Shown: positions 24,151 to 35,360 of the stretch, one piece after another
Layout of the letters: each line of letters opens with the position of its first letter
Position numbering within the stretch: the first letter of the stretch is position 1
Source of the DNA: Vanilla planifolia
Lineage: Eukaryota; Streptophyta; Magnoliopsida; Asparagales; Orchidaceae
Reading direction: 5' to 3'
Length of the DNA stretch: 64,000 nt
Assembly: GCA_023846275.1 (NCBI GenBank)
Contig: JAIUJO010000236.1
Location: 568,001 to 632,000 of the forward strand
Program-made: the position numbers and the translations under genes
Notes under the pieces: model-generated
The model's database searches: none
What the model saw: only the letters and a program-made list of their open reading frames with translations
Told to the model about the DNA's origin: nothing

Positions 24151-25901
24151 CATAGTAGAACTAAGAAGAGCATAATAGAGCAGAGCAAAGCTAAGCAAAC
24201 CAGAGCAAAGTAGAGTAGAGGAGAGTAGAATAAACTAAAGTCGAGAGAAGTAAAGCATTATAGAGTAGAGTAAAGTAGAGCAAAAAAGAGTAGAGCTAAG
24301 TTAAGCTAGGCTAGCTAGAGTAGAGTAGAGTAGAGTATAGTATAGTGTAGTATAGGAGATTAGAGTAGAGTAGAGTAGAGTAGAGTAGAGTACAACAAAC
24401 CTAGGTTACGCTAGGCTAGGCAAGGCTTGTGTATAGTAGAGCAGAGTAGAGTAGAGTAGAATAAAGCAAAGCAAAGTAGAGTAGAGTAAAGTAAAGTAGA
24501 GCAGAGAGGACTAGAGCAGAGCTAGCTTAGGCTTGGCTAAGTTTCTCTAGGCTAGGCTAAGTTAGCGTGTAGATTAGAATAGAGAAGAGTAGAGTAGAGT
24601 AGAGTAGAGCTCGATTAGGTTAGGCTAAGCTAGGCTAAGTTAGAGTAGAGAAGAGTAGACTAGAGTAGAGTAGAGGAGAGCACAACGAGTAGAGTAGAGT
24701 AGTGCAGAGTAGAGTAAAGTAGAGTAGAGTAGAGTAAATCAAAGCAGAGTATAGAATAATAGAGTTGAGTAGAGAAAAGCTAAGTTAGGCTAGGCTAGGC
24801 TAGAGTAGAGTAGGGCAAAGTAGAGCTAAGCTAGGTGAGACTAGGTTAGAGTATAGTAGAGTAGAGTTGAGTTGAGTATAATATGGTAGAATAGAGTAGA
24901 GTAGAGTAGAGTTGGGTAGAGTAGAGTAGAGTTCGGCTAGGTGAGGCAAGGCTAGGGTAGGGTAGGGTAGGCTAAGCTAGAGTAGAGTAGAGTAGAGTAG
25001 AGTTGCATATAGAAGAGTAATGTAGAGTAGAGCTTAATTGGGCTTGGCTAGTCTAGGCTAGAGTAGAGTAGAGTATAGTATAGTAGAGCAAAGTAGAGTC
25101 GAGTAGAGAAGAGTAGGCATAGTAGAGTGGAGAAGAGAAAAGTAGAGTAGGGCAGAGCAAAGTAAAGAATGGTGGAGCAAAGCATAGTAGAGCTAGGTTA
25201 GTTTAAGAGCAAGGTTAGTTTTTGATAGGTTAGACTAGGCTAAGCAAAGCTAGGTTAGGCAAGCTAGAGTATAGTACAATAGAGCTATGTTAGGCTATGC
25301 TAGGTTAGGCAAGACTAGGCTAGGCTAGAGAAGAGAAGAGTAGAGTAGAGCAGAGTTGGGCAGAGTAGAGCAGAGAAGAGTAGAGTAAGCAAAAGTAGAG
25401 CAGGTAGAGTTAAGTTAGGATAGGCTAGGCTAGGCTAGAATATAGAGCAAAATAGTGTAGAAAAGAATACAATAAAGTAGAGTAGACAAGAGCAGGGTAG
25501 AGTAGAGCCTAGAAGAGTAGAGCAGAGAAGAGCTAGGTCAGGTTAGACTAGGCTAAGCTAGGCTAGGTTAGGCAAGGCCAGGCTAGATTTGACAAAAGTA
25601 GAGTAGAGTAGAGTAGGGCTTGGTTAGGCTTGCTTAAGCTAGGTTAGAGTATAATAGGGTAGAGTATAGTATCGTAGAGCAAAGTAAAGTAGAGTATAGT
25701 AGAGTAGAGCTTGGTTAGGTTAGGCTAGGCTAGGTTAGGCTAAGCTGGGGTAGGCTTGGCTAGGCTAGAGTAGAGTATAGTAGAGTAGAGCTTGATTTTG
25801 TAGGCTAGGCTTGCTTTGGCTATAGTAGAGTATAGTAAAATAAAGTAGAGTAGAATAAAGTAAAGTAGTGTAGAGTGGAGTAGGTTAGAGTAGAGTAGAG
25901 T

Positions 25902-25981
25902 AGAGGTGAGAAGAGGAGAGGAGAGGAGAGGAAAGGAGAAGAGAGGACTGGAGAGGAGAGATGAGGAGAGGAGAGAAGAGC
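25902..25981 (+). repeat. Purine-only GGAGA patch
   Basis: About 80 bp of GGAGA units with interruptions ACTGG and ATGAG. Its overall layout resembles the 24055-24150 patch about 1.85 kb to the left, so the two may be related copies. Confidence 0.8.
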
Positions 25982-28045
25982 AGAGTAGGATCGAGTAGAG
26001 CATAGTAGAGCATAGCAGAGCAGAGCAGAGTAGAGCAGAGCAGAGTAAAGTAGAGCTAGGTTAGGCAAGGCCAGGCTAGGCTAAGCTAAGGTAGGCTAAG
26101 CCAGAGTAGAATATAGTAGAGTTTAGTAGAATACAGTAGAGTGTAGTAGAGTAAAGTGGAGTAGAGTGGAGTGGAGTAGAACATAGTATAGTATAGTAGA
26201 GTAGAGTAGAGTTGGGTAAACTAGAGTGAGGTTAAGCAAGGTTAGGCTAAGCTAGGCTAGGTTAGGCTAGCATAGGATAGGCTAGGCTAGGTTAAAGTAA
26301 AGTAGAATAGAGTAGAGTAGAGTAGAATTGAGTAGAGTAGAGTAGAGTATAGCTAGGTTAGGTTACGTTAGGCTAGGCTAGGCTAGGTTGGAGTAAAGTA
26401 GAATTGAGTAGAGTAGATTAATGTAGTGTAGAGCTAGGTTAAGCAAGGCTATACTAGGCCAGGCAAGAGTAGTATAAAGTAGTGTAAAGTAAAGTAGAAT
26501 AGAGTAGAATAGAGTAGAGTAGAGTAGAGGATAGTAGAGTAGAGTATAGTAGAGCTAGGTTAGGCTAGCTTAGGCTATGCTAGGTTAGGCTAGGCTAGAG
26601 TAGAGTAGAGAAGAGTAGAGCATAATAGAGTACAGTATAATAGAGTGTAATAGAGTAGAGTATAGCTAGGTTAGGCTAGGATATTGTAGAGCAGAGTAGA
26701 GTCAAGTAAAGCAAAGCAAAGTAGAGTGGAGCATGGTAGAGTAGAGCTAAGTTAGGCCAGGCTTGGCTAGGCTAGGCTAGAGTAGAGTAGAGCTAGGTTC
26801 GACAAGGCTTTGCTCGGTTAATTTAGAGTACAGTAGAGTAGAGTAGATTAGAGTATAGTAGAGTATAGCTAGATGAGGCTAGGCGAGACAAAGTAGAGCT
26901 ATGTTTGGCTTGGCTAGGGTATGCTAAGTTAGAGTAGAGTAAAGTGAGTAGAGTAGAGTAGAGTAGAGTAGACTAGAATAGAGTAGCATTGAGCTAGGTT
27001 AGGCTAGTCAAGTCTAAGTTGAGGTATAGAGTATAGTAAGGTAGAATAGAGCAGAGCAGTGTAGAGTAGAGTAAAGCAGAGTAGAATAGAGCATAGTAGA
27101 GCTAGGTTTATCTAGGCTCGGCTAGGCTAAGGTAGGCAAGGGCAGAGTAAAGAAGAGTAGAGCTAGGATAGACGAGGCTACGCAAGGTTTTGCTTGGTTT
27201 GATTAGAGAAGACTAGAGTAGAGCAGAGTAGAGTATAGCAAAGTAGAGTGGAGTATAATATAGTAGAGTAGAAAAGAGTAGAGTAGAGTAGAGTATAGTA
27301 GAGAAGAGTAGAGTAGCACAGAGAAGAGTAGAGTAAAGCAAAACTCGATTAGGCTAGGCAAGTTTAGGCTAGGCTAAGCTAGGGTAGAGTAGAGTAGAGC
27401 ATAGCAGAGTAGAGCAGAGAAGAGTAGTGATGAGCAGAGAAAAGTAGACAAAAGCACAATAGGGCAAGGTTTGGCTAAATTATGGTAGGCCTAGGCTAGG
27501 CTAGGCAAGGTTCGAATAGAGGAGAGTAAAGTATAGTATAGTAGAGTGGAGTAGACTAGAGTAGAGCTAGGATAGGCTAGGCTTTGTTATGCTAGGATAG
27601 GCTTGGTTAGAGAATAGTAGAGCAGAATAGAGTAGAGTTAAGTCAGGTTAACCTACGTTAAGCTAGGCTATGCTAGGCAACACTATAGATTAGTAGAGTA
27701 TGGTAGAGTAGAGTAAAGTAGAGCAAAGTAAAGCAGAGTAGAGCAAAGCAAAGTAGAGTAGAGTAGAGCAGAGTAGGGTAGAGCAGAACAGAGTTAGGTT
27801 AGGCAAGGCAAAGCTAGAGTAGAGTAGAGTAGAGTAGAGCTAAGTTGGGCTAAGCTAGGCTAGGTTAGGGTGGAGCAGAGTAGAGTAGAGTTCAATAGAG
27901 GAGAGTAGAGTAGAGCATTCAGAGTAGATTAGAGTAGAGTAGAGTGGAACAAACTTGAATAGAGTAGAGCTGAGTAGAGTAGAGTAGAATAGAGTAGAGA
28001 AAAGTAGAATAGAGGATATCAGAGTAGAGTAGAGTTGAGTAGAGC

Positions 28046-28050
28046 ATAAT
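28046..28050. repeat. Left target-site duplication of the LTR element (ATAAT)
   Basis: ATAAT sits directly before the TGTTACACCC terminus and is repeated exactly at 31099-31103 directly after the TATAACA terminus. A 5-bp duplication is the size expected for plant LTR-retrotransposon integrases. ATAAT also occurs as a variant within the array, so the duplicated bases come from the satellite itself. Confidence 0.88.
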
Positions 28051-29750
28051 TGTTACACCCCATTTTTTCCTAGGCTGATTTTTGGCATACATTTTTTTTT
28101 TTTTTTTTTACATATAGACAGCTCAGATCGTCCCATACTAACCTGAGTAGCCTACGAAAAACATAGGATATAACACATCATTACACACCTACTTTCCTTA
28201 ACAATGTGGATCCCATCTCCCGGGTACACCGTCAAATCAGGTTCATGACTCCTGAATTAACAGATGGACTCGCGCAATGTTACTCCTGCTAGACCCAATA
28301 CTCCTAACCCATACCGATAGGAGAACCGGTCTAATAGAAGTCTGAACCCCCACGGTTAAGTTCCATAGTCATGTAATGACCTCACCATCAAAAATAAAAT
28401 ACATAACATCCTCAGATAAAATATGGCACTCCACACACTATACCACCAAGACAATAAAGTAAAACAGTAAATGGAAACTACATCACATCACAAGAATAAG
28501 ATCCAAGTCCAACAAATACAATATCATCCAACTAGATACATAAGTCAGAATCACCCTCACATAATACAAGACATAAAAATAACAGTCTCACTGAATACAT
28601 CCAACAGCAACAATCAACTAACCAGAATGTCTCGGATAATCACAGATCAGATCTCCTCCACTAGCCTACTGATCACGATCCACCTAAAGCTGGGTGGCGT
28701 CAAGTCTGCCGAGCCACTGGAAAAATATAGATAAAAAGGAATGAGCTACGCCCAGTAGGAAAGACAGCTAGTAAAAACTCACATGCAAGAGAAGGATAAT
28801 AGCAAAAGTATAGGAATACAGCATAACAATGTAGGGTGGAAAGGCACTCTCAGTTCCAGACTCCAACCAACCACAGTCACCCCAGTCACAACAGAGTAGC
28901 TCTCCTCTGATGCTTCCAGGTAGCATGCCAGCGGGACATGCCCATCTCTGCGCACGCATGGCGCCTAGCACCCGACACCGCAGCGTCTCTCGTCATTCAA
29001 TCTTCTGGAGACTATAGACAAACCCGTCACATAGATCTCTAGCCAACGTGAGACACCCTGGCTAGCCACGGCGAGTCACCCCTGCCGCTGCCACTCTCAG
29101 GCGCGCAGGCCTACACTCGTGGACCAGAAGAGGTCGACTCAGCCACCGTCCCAAGAAGTCCTCTCCCAACAATTTCCATAGAAGCCACGCCCCTACAGTC
29201 ATTGCCAAGCTTTAACTCCAAGATTCGGCAACATGTGTCCAGATACAACAAGGCGCATATCAGTCCACATGTATACTGTAGAAGTTAAGTCTGAACCGCA
29301 CAGTTACCTACCACAACTACCCTAAAACATCATATAGGGTCTATAGTAGTCCGGTCCAGTGTGCCAATCCATGAAATATGCCAACACTGAGTAAACTGAC
29401 TCAATCCATGCCGTTGCCATCAAAGCAACACAACTGTCCATTGCTGACTGTTCTGGTAGCATCCATGTACCATACTTCTGTCTGACTGTTTCCAGCTGTA
29501 CTGTCATCACTGATAACATTTTCCCCAATTCAGGTAATTTTTTCTTTACCTACGGATCTCCAGAATTTTTAACATTTCTCATTTCCAAATTTTCTGATTT
29601 TTTTCCAAAATATAAATAATCCCTAAAACTCAATTCTCGAATTTTTCCTAAATTCGAAATATCAAATTTTGCATTTTATCCTCTTTCCGAAATTCGGAAT
29701 AATTACCGAATTTGAAATTTCGCAATTTTTATTATACGCGCCGCACTTCC

Positions 29751-29869
29751 GTGAACCCGGTTCTCGCCGCCGGTTCGGTCTTCGCGTTGAGCCGAGAACT
29801 GCTTCTCACTGAACCGCACCGAATCCCCTGAACCGGATCTCGCCACCGGTTCGGCCTTCGCGCTGAACC
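29751..29869. repeat. CG-rich direct repeat inside the LTR (two copies, 77-bp spacing)
   Basis: Copy one (29751-29792) and copy two (29828-29869) share the pattern TGAACC-GG-TCTCGCC-CCGGTTCGG-CTTCGCG-TGA with a few substitutions. Both contain the core CCGGTTCGG. They lie about 50-170 bp upstream of a TATA-like sequence, where LTR enhancer repeats often sit; a regulatory role is an inference only. Confidence 0.7.
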
Positions 29870-29914
29870 AAACCCCCGCCGGTCGAAGTTATTAATCCGA
29901 ATTCGGCCGACGCT

Positions 29915-30022
29915 TAATATATAATCTTAATAATTAATATAAATATTCTCTTAATAATCCACTAATCCCTAATTAACCCTTAATTCGTCTCCTTCCTTCG
30001 TCCGTCGTCTGCGAAACCCTAG
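29915..30022 (+). promoter_or_regulatory. Possible LTR promoter: TATA-like sequence and AAACCCTA box
   Basis: A TATA-like TAATATATAATC lies at about 29915-29926, in a short AT-rich segment that follows the CG-rich repeats. About 90 bp downstream, AAACCCTAG at 30014-30022 followed by CCGCCGC matches the plant telo-box, an element common around the 5' leader of translation and growth-related genes. The order repeat, TATA, leader box would fit plus-strand transcription of the LTR. This is only a pattern-based suggestion; the element's orientation is not proven because no internal region survives. Confidence 0.3.
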
Positions 30023-31098
30023 CCGCCGCAATCGCCGACCATTCCGTCGATTTTCGGCAACTGCGAACAAGGAGAACATGTTCGTACTATCCTAACATTC
30101 CAATGATGTCACTAATTCCTAAGATTAACTCAAAATTCCGTCGAAGGAGTTTCATCCGATCCCTAATTGACAATTTATGAAATTAAACGATTCCAGCATT
30201 TGAAAACCACCTTAACATGATTAAGCACATAATCAATTTCAACACATGCTTGGTAAAATTCCCGAATTCGGCGGTATAATTTTCCGAAACCCTAAAACCT
30301 AACATGCTAAAATTATAATACTGCAATGCATTTCCGACTTCAAATTTTCAATCACATGCTCAGATAGGCATTAACAAAATATTCCATGCTTTAATTTTGC
30401 TAAATAACTAATTTAATTTCTGAATTTCCTACCTTTCTTCTCCGGCGACGGTGGCGACGGTGAAGCTCGCACGCGACCAACCGCTGCTCCTCGCCGAACG
30501 AAACCGGTACCAATCGATTCTCCTCGATCACGCGAACCTCCAGGTACAAAAAGCCCCTTGAAAGGCTGCCGGAAAATATCGCCGTCCGCCGCGAACACCT
30601 CGTCTCCGGCCGCCGTTCGAAACCCTAAGGGCCGAAACGGTTCGGGTTAAATACCCCGCTTAAACCGGTAATAACCCGTTAAGAACCCATTAAGCGCCGG
30701 TTGACCTTCTAAAACGCCGCTTAACACCCGATCAGCCGGTTAATCTCCACCGCTGATCTCGTCCGTCCGATCCGCTTATCCGCGGCTTATCCGAACGCAC
30801 GCGCAAACGCACCTCGGCGAACCGCCCCCGCCTTCGCTGAACCGCTCCGGTCCGGTTCACGCGCGGTAAAAACCAATTTCCGGTTTAATTTAAATGGATT
30901 TTCGAATTTCTAAAAATCCAATAAATCAGGGAAAATTACTTAAAAATTCCTCGGTGCTCCGAAAAATCCCCAGAAAATTTCAGAAATTATAATAGCCTCC
31001 AATTGAGCTCCTGGCTCATCCTACTGTCGATCTGAAATCATCCAAGCCAAAAATTAATTTATTAAAGATTCACATAAAAATTTTTACTGGGTATAACA

Positions 31099-31103
31099 AT
31101 AAT
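31099..31103. repeat. Right target-site duplication of the LTR element (ATAAT)
   Basis: This is the exact partner of 28046-28050. It follows the CA-3' end of the element and is followed immediately by ordinary TAGAG units. Confidence 0.88.
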
Positions 31104-32050
31104 AGAGTAGAGCAGAGTAAGGTTAGGTTAGACTAGCCTATGCTATGCTAAGTAAAGCTAGGCTAGGCTAAAGTAGAGTAGACTAAAGTAGAGTAAAGTA
31201 GAGTATAAATAGGTTAGGTTAGGTTAGAGCAATGTAGAGTGGAGAAGAGTAGAGTAGAGTAGAGTGGAGTAAAGTAGAGTAGAGTAGAGTAGAACTAAGA
31301 TTGGTTAGGCTAGGCTAGGTTACGAGAAGCTAAGCTATGCTAGGTAAGAGTAGAGTGTAGTAGAGTAGATTAGAGTAGAGTAGAGTAGAGTAGAGATAGG
31401 TTAGGCTAGGCTAAGCTCGAGTATAATAGAGCAGAGTAGAGTAGTGAGGGGCAGAGCAAAATAGAATAAAGTAGAGCAGAGTAGAGGTGTATAGAGCATT
31501 GCTAGGCAAAGTTAGGTTAGGCTCATCTAAGTAAGGCTAGGCAATGCGAGGCTAGTTTATCAAAAGCTAGGCTAGAGTAGAGTAGAGTAAAGCTAGGGTA
31601 GGCTAGGTTAGGCTAAACAAGGAGAGTAGAGTGGAGTAGAGTAGTATAGAGCTAGATTATGCTAGGTTAGGCTAGGCTAGATCAGAGTAGAGTGGAGTAG
31701 GGTAGAGTAGACTAGAGTAGGGCTTAGTTAGGCAAGGCTATGCTAAAAAAGACTATAATGGAGTAGAGGAGAGTAGAGTACAGTAGAGTAAGGCAGAGAA
31801 TAGAGTGGAGCAGAGTAGAGAAGATTAGAGTACAGTGGAGCAGAGTAGAGTAGAGTAAAGCAGAATAGAGTTGAATAAAGTAGAGTAGAGTAAAGTAAGA
31901 TTAGGACAACCTAGGCTAAGTTAGAATAGAGTAGAGTAGAATGAAGTAGAGTAGAGTAGAATGAAGTAGAGTAGAGTAGAGCATAGTAGAGTATACTAGA
32001 GTAGAGCTAGGTAAGGCTAGGCTTGGTTAGGCTAGGCAAGAGTAGAGTGT

Positions 32051-32747
32051 GTTGGGTAGAGTGGAGAAGAGTGGAATTAGGTTAGGTTAGGGTAAGCTAG
32101 GCTAGGTAGGGCTAGGCTTTGCTAAAGTATGGTAGAGTAGAGTAGAGCAGAGTAGAAGAAAGCAGAGTAGTGTAGAATAGAGTAGACTAAAGCAAAGCAA
32201 AGTAGAGCAGAGTAAGGCTAGTTAAGTTTTTGCTAGGCGAGGTTAAGCTAGGCTTGAGTTGAGTAGAGCAGAGTAGAGCTAGGATAGGATAGGCTAGGCT
32301 AGGCTAGAGTAGAGTAGAGTAGAGTAGAGTAGAATAGAGAAGTGTAGAATAGAGCATAGTAGAGTAGAATGGAGTAGAGTAGAGCAGAGTAGAGCTAAGC
32401 AAAGAGCAAAGTAGAGTACAATACAGTATAACAGAGCACAGTAGAGATGAGTAGAGTTAGGTTAGGCTAAGCAAGGCTAGAGTAGAGGATAGTAGAACAG
32501 AGCAGAGTAGAGCAGAGTAAGGAAGAGTAAAGTATAGCTGAGCAGAGCAGTGTAGGGCAATGCTAAGCAAGGTTAGGGTTGGCTAAGCTAGGCTAGTTTA
32601 GAGTAGAGTAGGCTAAGTAAGGCTAGGCTCGGATAGGCTAAGATAGAGTAGCATAGAGTAGAGTAGAGTAGAGTATAATAGAAAATAGTAGAGTAGAGTA
32701 GAGCTAGGTTTGGCAAGGCTAGGTTATGTTAAGCTAGAGTAGAGAAA
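32051..32747 (+). repeat. Higher-order repeat, copy 1 of 3
   Basis: Begins at GTTGGGTAGAGTGGAG. Shared landmarks with copies 2 and 3, in order: the block CTAGGTAGGGCTAGGCTTTG, then AAGTTTT-GCTAGG (about 32225), GAATGGAGTAG (32367), AAGCAAAGAGCAA (about 32398), and CTAAGTAAGGCTAGGCTCGG (about 32611). Many of these are idiosyncratic departures from the pentamer, so common descent is more likely than chance resemblance of simple repeats. Spacing to copy 2 is about 697 bp at the start landmark and 641 bp at GAATGGAG. Confidence 0.75.
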
Positions 32748-33363
32748 GTTGGGTAGGGTGGAGTAGAGTATAACTAGGTTAGGCTAGGTTAGGTAGGGCT
32801 AGGCTTTGCTAAAGTATAGTAGAATTGAGTAGAGCAGAGTAGAGCAAAGCATAATAGAATAGAGTGGAGTAGAGTAGAGTAGAGTAAAGTAGAGTAGAGC
32901 TAGGCAAGGCAAGTTTCGACTAGGCTAGGCTAGGCTAAAGTAGAGTAGTGTAGAGTGGAGTAGAGTAGAGTAGAGTAGAGAAGTGTAGACTAGAATAGAG
33001 TATAGTAGAATGGAGTAGAGTAGAGCAGAGTGGAGCTAAGCAAAGTGCAATGTAGAGTACAGTACAGCATAAGAGAGACGAGCTAGGTTAGGCTAAGCAA
33101 GGCTAGAGTAGAGTAGTGTAGAGTAGAGTAAAGAAGAGTAAAGTAGAGCTGAGCAGTGTAGTGCATAGTAGAGCTGAGCTAGGTTAGGATGTGCTAAGCT
33201 AGGCTAGGGTAGAGTAGAGTATGCTAAGTAAGGCTAGGCTTGGATAGGCAAAGATAGAGTAGAGTAGAGTAGATTAGAGTAAAATGGGGTAGAGTAGAGT
33301 AGAGTATATTAGATTATAGTAGAGTAGAGTAGAGCTAGGTTAGGCAAAGCTAAAGTAGAGTGA
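32748..33363 (+). repeat. Higher-order repeat, copy 2 of 3
   Basis: Begins at GTTGGGTAGGGTGGAG and repeats the landmarks of copy 1: the CTAGGTAGGGCTAGGCTTTG block (about 32790), CAAGTTTCGACTAGG (about 32908), GAATGGAGTAG (33008), AAGCAAAGTGCAA (about 33039) and CTAAGTAAGGCTAGGCTTGG (about 33224). Length is about 616 bp, shorter than copy 1 by loss of pentamer units. Confidence 0.75.
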
Positions 33364-33620
33364 GTCGGGTAGAGTGGAGAAGAATAGAACTAGGTTAGGT
33401 TAGGCTAGGCTAGGCTAGGTAGGGCTAGGCTTTGTTAAAGTATGGTAGAGTAGAGTAGAGCAGAGTAGAGTAAAGCAGAGTAGAGTAGAATATAATAGAG
33501 CAGAGCAAAGTAGAGCCGAGCTAGGCTAGGCAAGTTTCAGCTAGGCTAGGCTAGGTTAGGTTAAGGTAGGCTTGAGTTGAGTAGTGTAGAGTAGAGATAG
33601 GTTTGGATAGGCTAGGCTAG
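33364..33620 (+). repeat. Higher-order repeat, partial copy 3 of 3
   Basis: Begins at GTCGGGTAGAGTGGAG and contains the CTAGGTAGGGCTAGGCTTTG block (about 33414) and CAAGTTTCAGCTAGG (about 33531). It then matches the copy-1 sequence AGGCTTGAGTTGAGTAG (copy 1 about 32250). The resemblance fades after about 33620, so the copy seems truncated or more diverged. The right limit is approximate. Confidence 0.65.
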
Positions 33621-35238
33621 GCTTGAGTAGAGTAGAGTAAAGTAGAGTAGAGTAAAGCAAAGTAGAGTAGAACAAAGTAGAGTAGATTAGAGTAGAGTAG
33701 AGTTAGGTTAGGCATGCTAAGCTAGGCTAGCTATGCTAAGCTAGGCTATGGTAGGCAATGCTGGTCTAGGCTAGAGTATAGTAGAGTAGAGTAAATCTAG
33801 GTTAGGCTAGGCTAAGTTAGGCTAAGCTAAGTTTTGCTAGGCTAGAGTAAATATTAAAGTATAATAGGATGGAGTAGAGCAGATATAGGTAAGAGAAAGT
33901 TAGAGTAGAGTATAGTAGAGTAAAGCTAGGTTAGGCTAGGCTAGGCTTGGGTAAGCTATGCAAGAATAGGCTAGAGTGTAGTAGGGTAGAGTTGTGTAGA
34001 GCAGAGTTTGATTAGGCTAGGCTAGGCTAGGCTAGAGTAGAGTTGAGTCGAGTAGACTAAAGTAGAGAAGAGTAGAGTAGAGTAGCATATAATAGAGTAG
34101 ATTAGAGTAGAGTAGAGTAGGGCAGAGCAGAGCAGAGCAGAGTAAAGGAGAGGAGAGTAGAGTAAAGCCGAGTAGAGTAGAGAAAGGGAAAATGGAGAAG
34201 AGTTGAGTAGAAGAGTGGAGCAGAGCAATACAGAGTAGAGCAGAGTAGAGTAGAGTAGTGCAGAGTAGAGTAGAGCAGTATAGAGCAGAGCAGAGCGTTG
34301 ATAGTCTATACTATGCCAATCTAGGCTAGGCTAGGCTAGAGTAGAGTATAATAAAGTAGAGTAGAGCAAGGTTAGGTTAGGTTAGGCTAGGTTAGGCTAT
34401 GGTAGGCTTGAGTAAAGTAGAGTAGAGTAGAGTAAAGTTGAGTAAAGTGGAGTATAGCTATGTTCAGCTAGGCAAGGCAAGGCTAGGCTAAGGTAAGCTA
34501 AGCTAGGCTAGAGTGAAGTAGAGTAGAGTAGAGTATACATAGGTTAGTCTAGGCTATGATGGAGTATAATGGAGTAGAGTAGATAAGAGTAGAGTAGAGA
34601 AGATCATAGTAGGGCCAACTAGGGTAGAGTAGAAAAGAGTCGAGCAGAGTAGAGTAGTGTAGAGCAGAGTAGAGCAAAGTTAGGTTATGGTAGGCTAGGA
34701 TTGGCTGGCCTAGAGTAGTGTAGTCTAGGGCTCAGTTGGGCTTGACTATCCTAGGCTTGGTTTGAGTAGAGTAGAGTAGTGTAGAGTAGGGAAGAGTAGA
34801 CAAGAGTGGAAAATAGTAGAGTAGAGTGGAGTAGAGTAGAGTAGAGCTAAGTTAGGCTAGGCTTGGCTAAGATTGGCTAAGCTAGGTTAGGCTAGGCCAA
34901 TCTAGGCTAGGCTTGGCTAGATTAGAGTATAGTAGAGTAGAGTATAGCTAGGTTAGGCTAGGCTAGGCTAGAGTATAATAGAGTAGAGTTGAGCTGAGCT
35001 GAGCTGAGTAGAGCAAAGTAGACAAAAATAGAGTAGAGCAGAGCCACGTTAGGCTAAGCTGAGCAAGACATGGCTAGGCTAAGCTAGAGTAGAGTAAACT
35101 AGAGCAAGTTTAAGCTAGGATAGTTTGGAGTAGAGTAGAGTAGAGTAGAACAGAGTATAGTAGAGTAAAGTCGAGTCGAGTAGATCTAGGTTTGGCTAGG
35201 CTAGGCTAGACTAGGCTAGAGGAAAGAGTAGAGTAAAG

Positions 35239-35360
35239 CTAGGTTAGGCTAGGTAGAGTTAGGCTAGGCTAGACTAGGCTAGATCAAAGAGTAGAGTAGA
35301 GTAGAGTAGAGTATAGTAGAGCTAGGTTAGGCTAGGTAGAGTTAGGCTAGGCTAGGCTAG
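35239..35360 (+). repeat. Local 83-bp tandem duplication
   Basis: The sequence CTAGGTTAGGCTAGGTAGAG starts at 35239 and again at 35322. Both copies continue as TTAGGCTAGGCTAGA or a one-base variant. The AGGTAGAGTTAGG element inside is unusual for a G-block, which makes a direct duplication likely. Confidence 0.7.

Larger units (their letters stand above)
21253..28050 (+). repeat. Pentanucleotide satellite array, segment 2
   Basis: This is the same TAGAG/TAGGC cassette array in the same orientation as segment 1, resuming directly after the TTC-rich island. It carries the most prominent purine-only patches of the window (21803-21842, 24055-24150 and 25902-25981). An ordinary cassette switch is visible at 26053-26065. 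The segment is cut at 28050 by the LTR element, whose target-site duplication is array sequence. I see no gene here. Confidence 0.95.
28051..31098. mobile_element. Solo LTR of a long-LTR retrotransposon (probable), inserted in the satellite
   Basis: The 3048-bp island begins TGTTACACCC and ends GGGTATAACA. The termini are inverted repeats with one mismatch in ten, start TG and end CA, and are flanked by a perfect ATAAT duplication. I see no second internal copy of the terminus, no gag or pol coding region, and no primer-binding site or polypurine tract, so the best reading is one LTR left after LTR-LTR recombination. The interior is unique sequence. The first kilobase is mixed, followed by AT-rich stretches and two CG-rich parts (about 29745-29890 and 30430-30870). 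An LTR near 3 kb with a TGT(A/T)ACACCC-type start suggests a Ty3/gypsy lineage (chromovirus Tekay/Del-like, or Tat/Ogre-like); that assignment is an inference from length and termini. Open frames of 61-87 codons inside it resemble no protein I recognise. Confidence 0.85.

Noticed and set aside
28471..28734. An 87-codon plus-strand frame inside the LTR element
   Set aside because: No recognisable domain, no gag or pol motifs, and a length expected by chance in a sequence of this composition.
28768..28971. A 67-codon minus-strand frame inside the LTR element
   Set aside because: Composition looks protein-like in part, but no family is recognised and it has no associated gene structure. LTR non-coding sequence is the simpler reading.
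30014..30022. AAACCCTA as interstitial telomere sequence
   Set aside because: A single copy of the plant telomere unit in an LTR leader-like context; a telo-box reading fits better than a telomeric remnant.
30413..30598. A 61-codon minus-strand frame in the CG-rich part of the LTR
   Set aside because: GC-rich sequence readily yields open frames rich in Gly, Arg and Pro; there is no recognisable motif.
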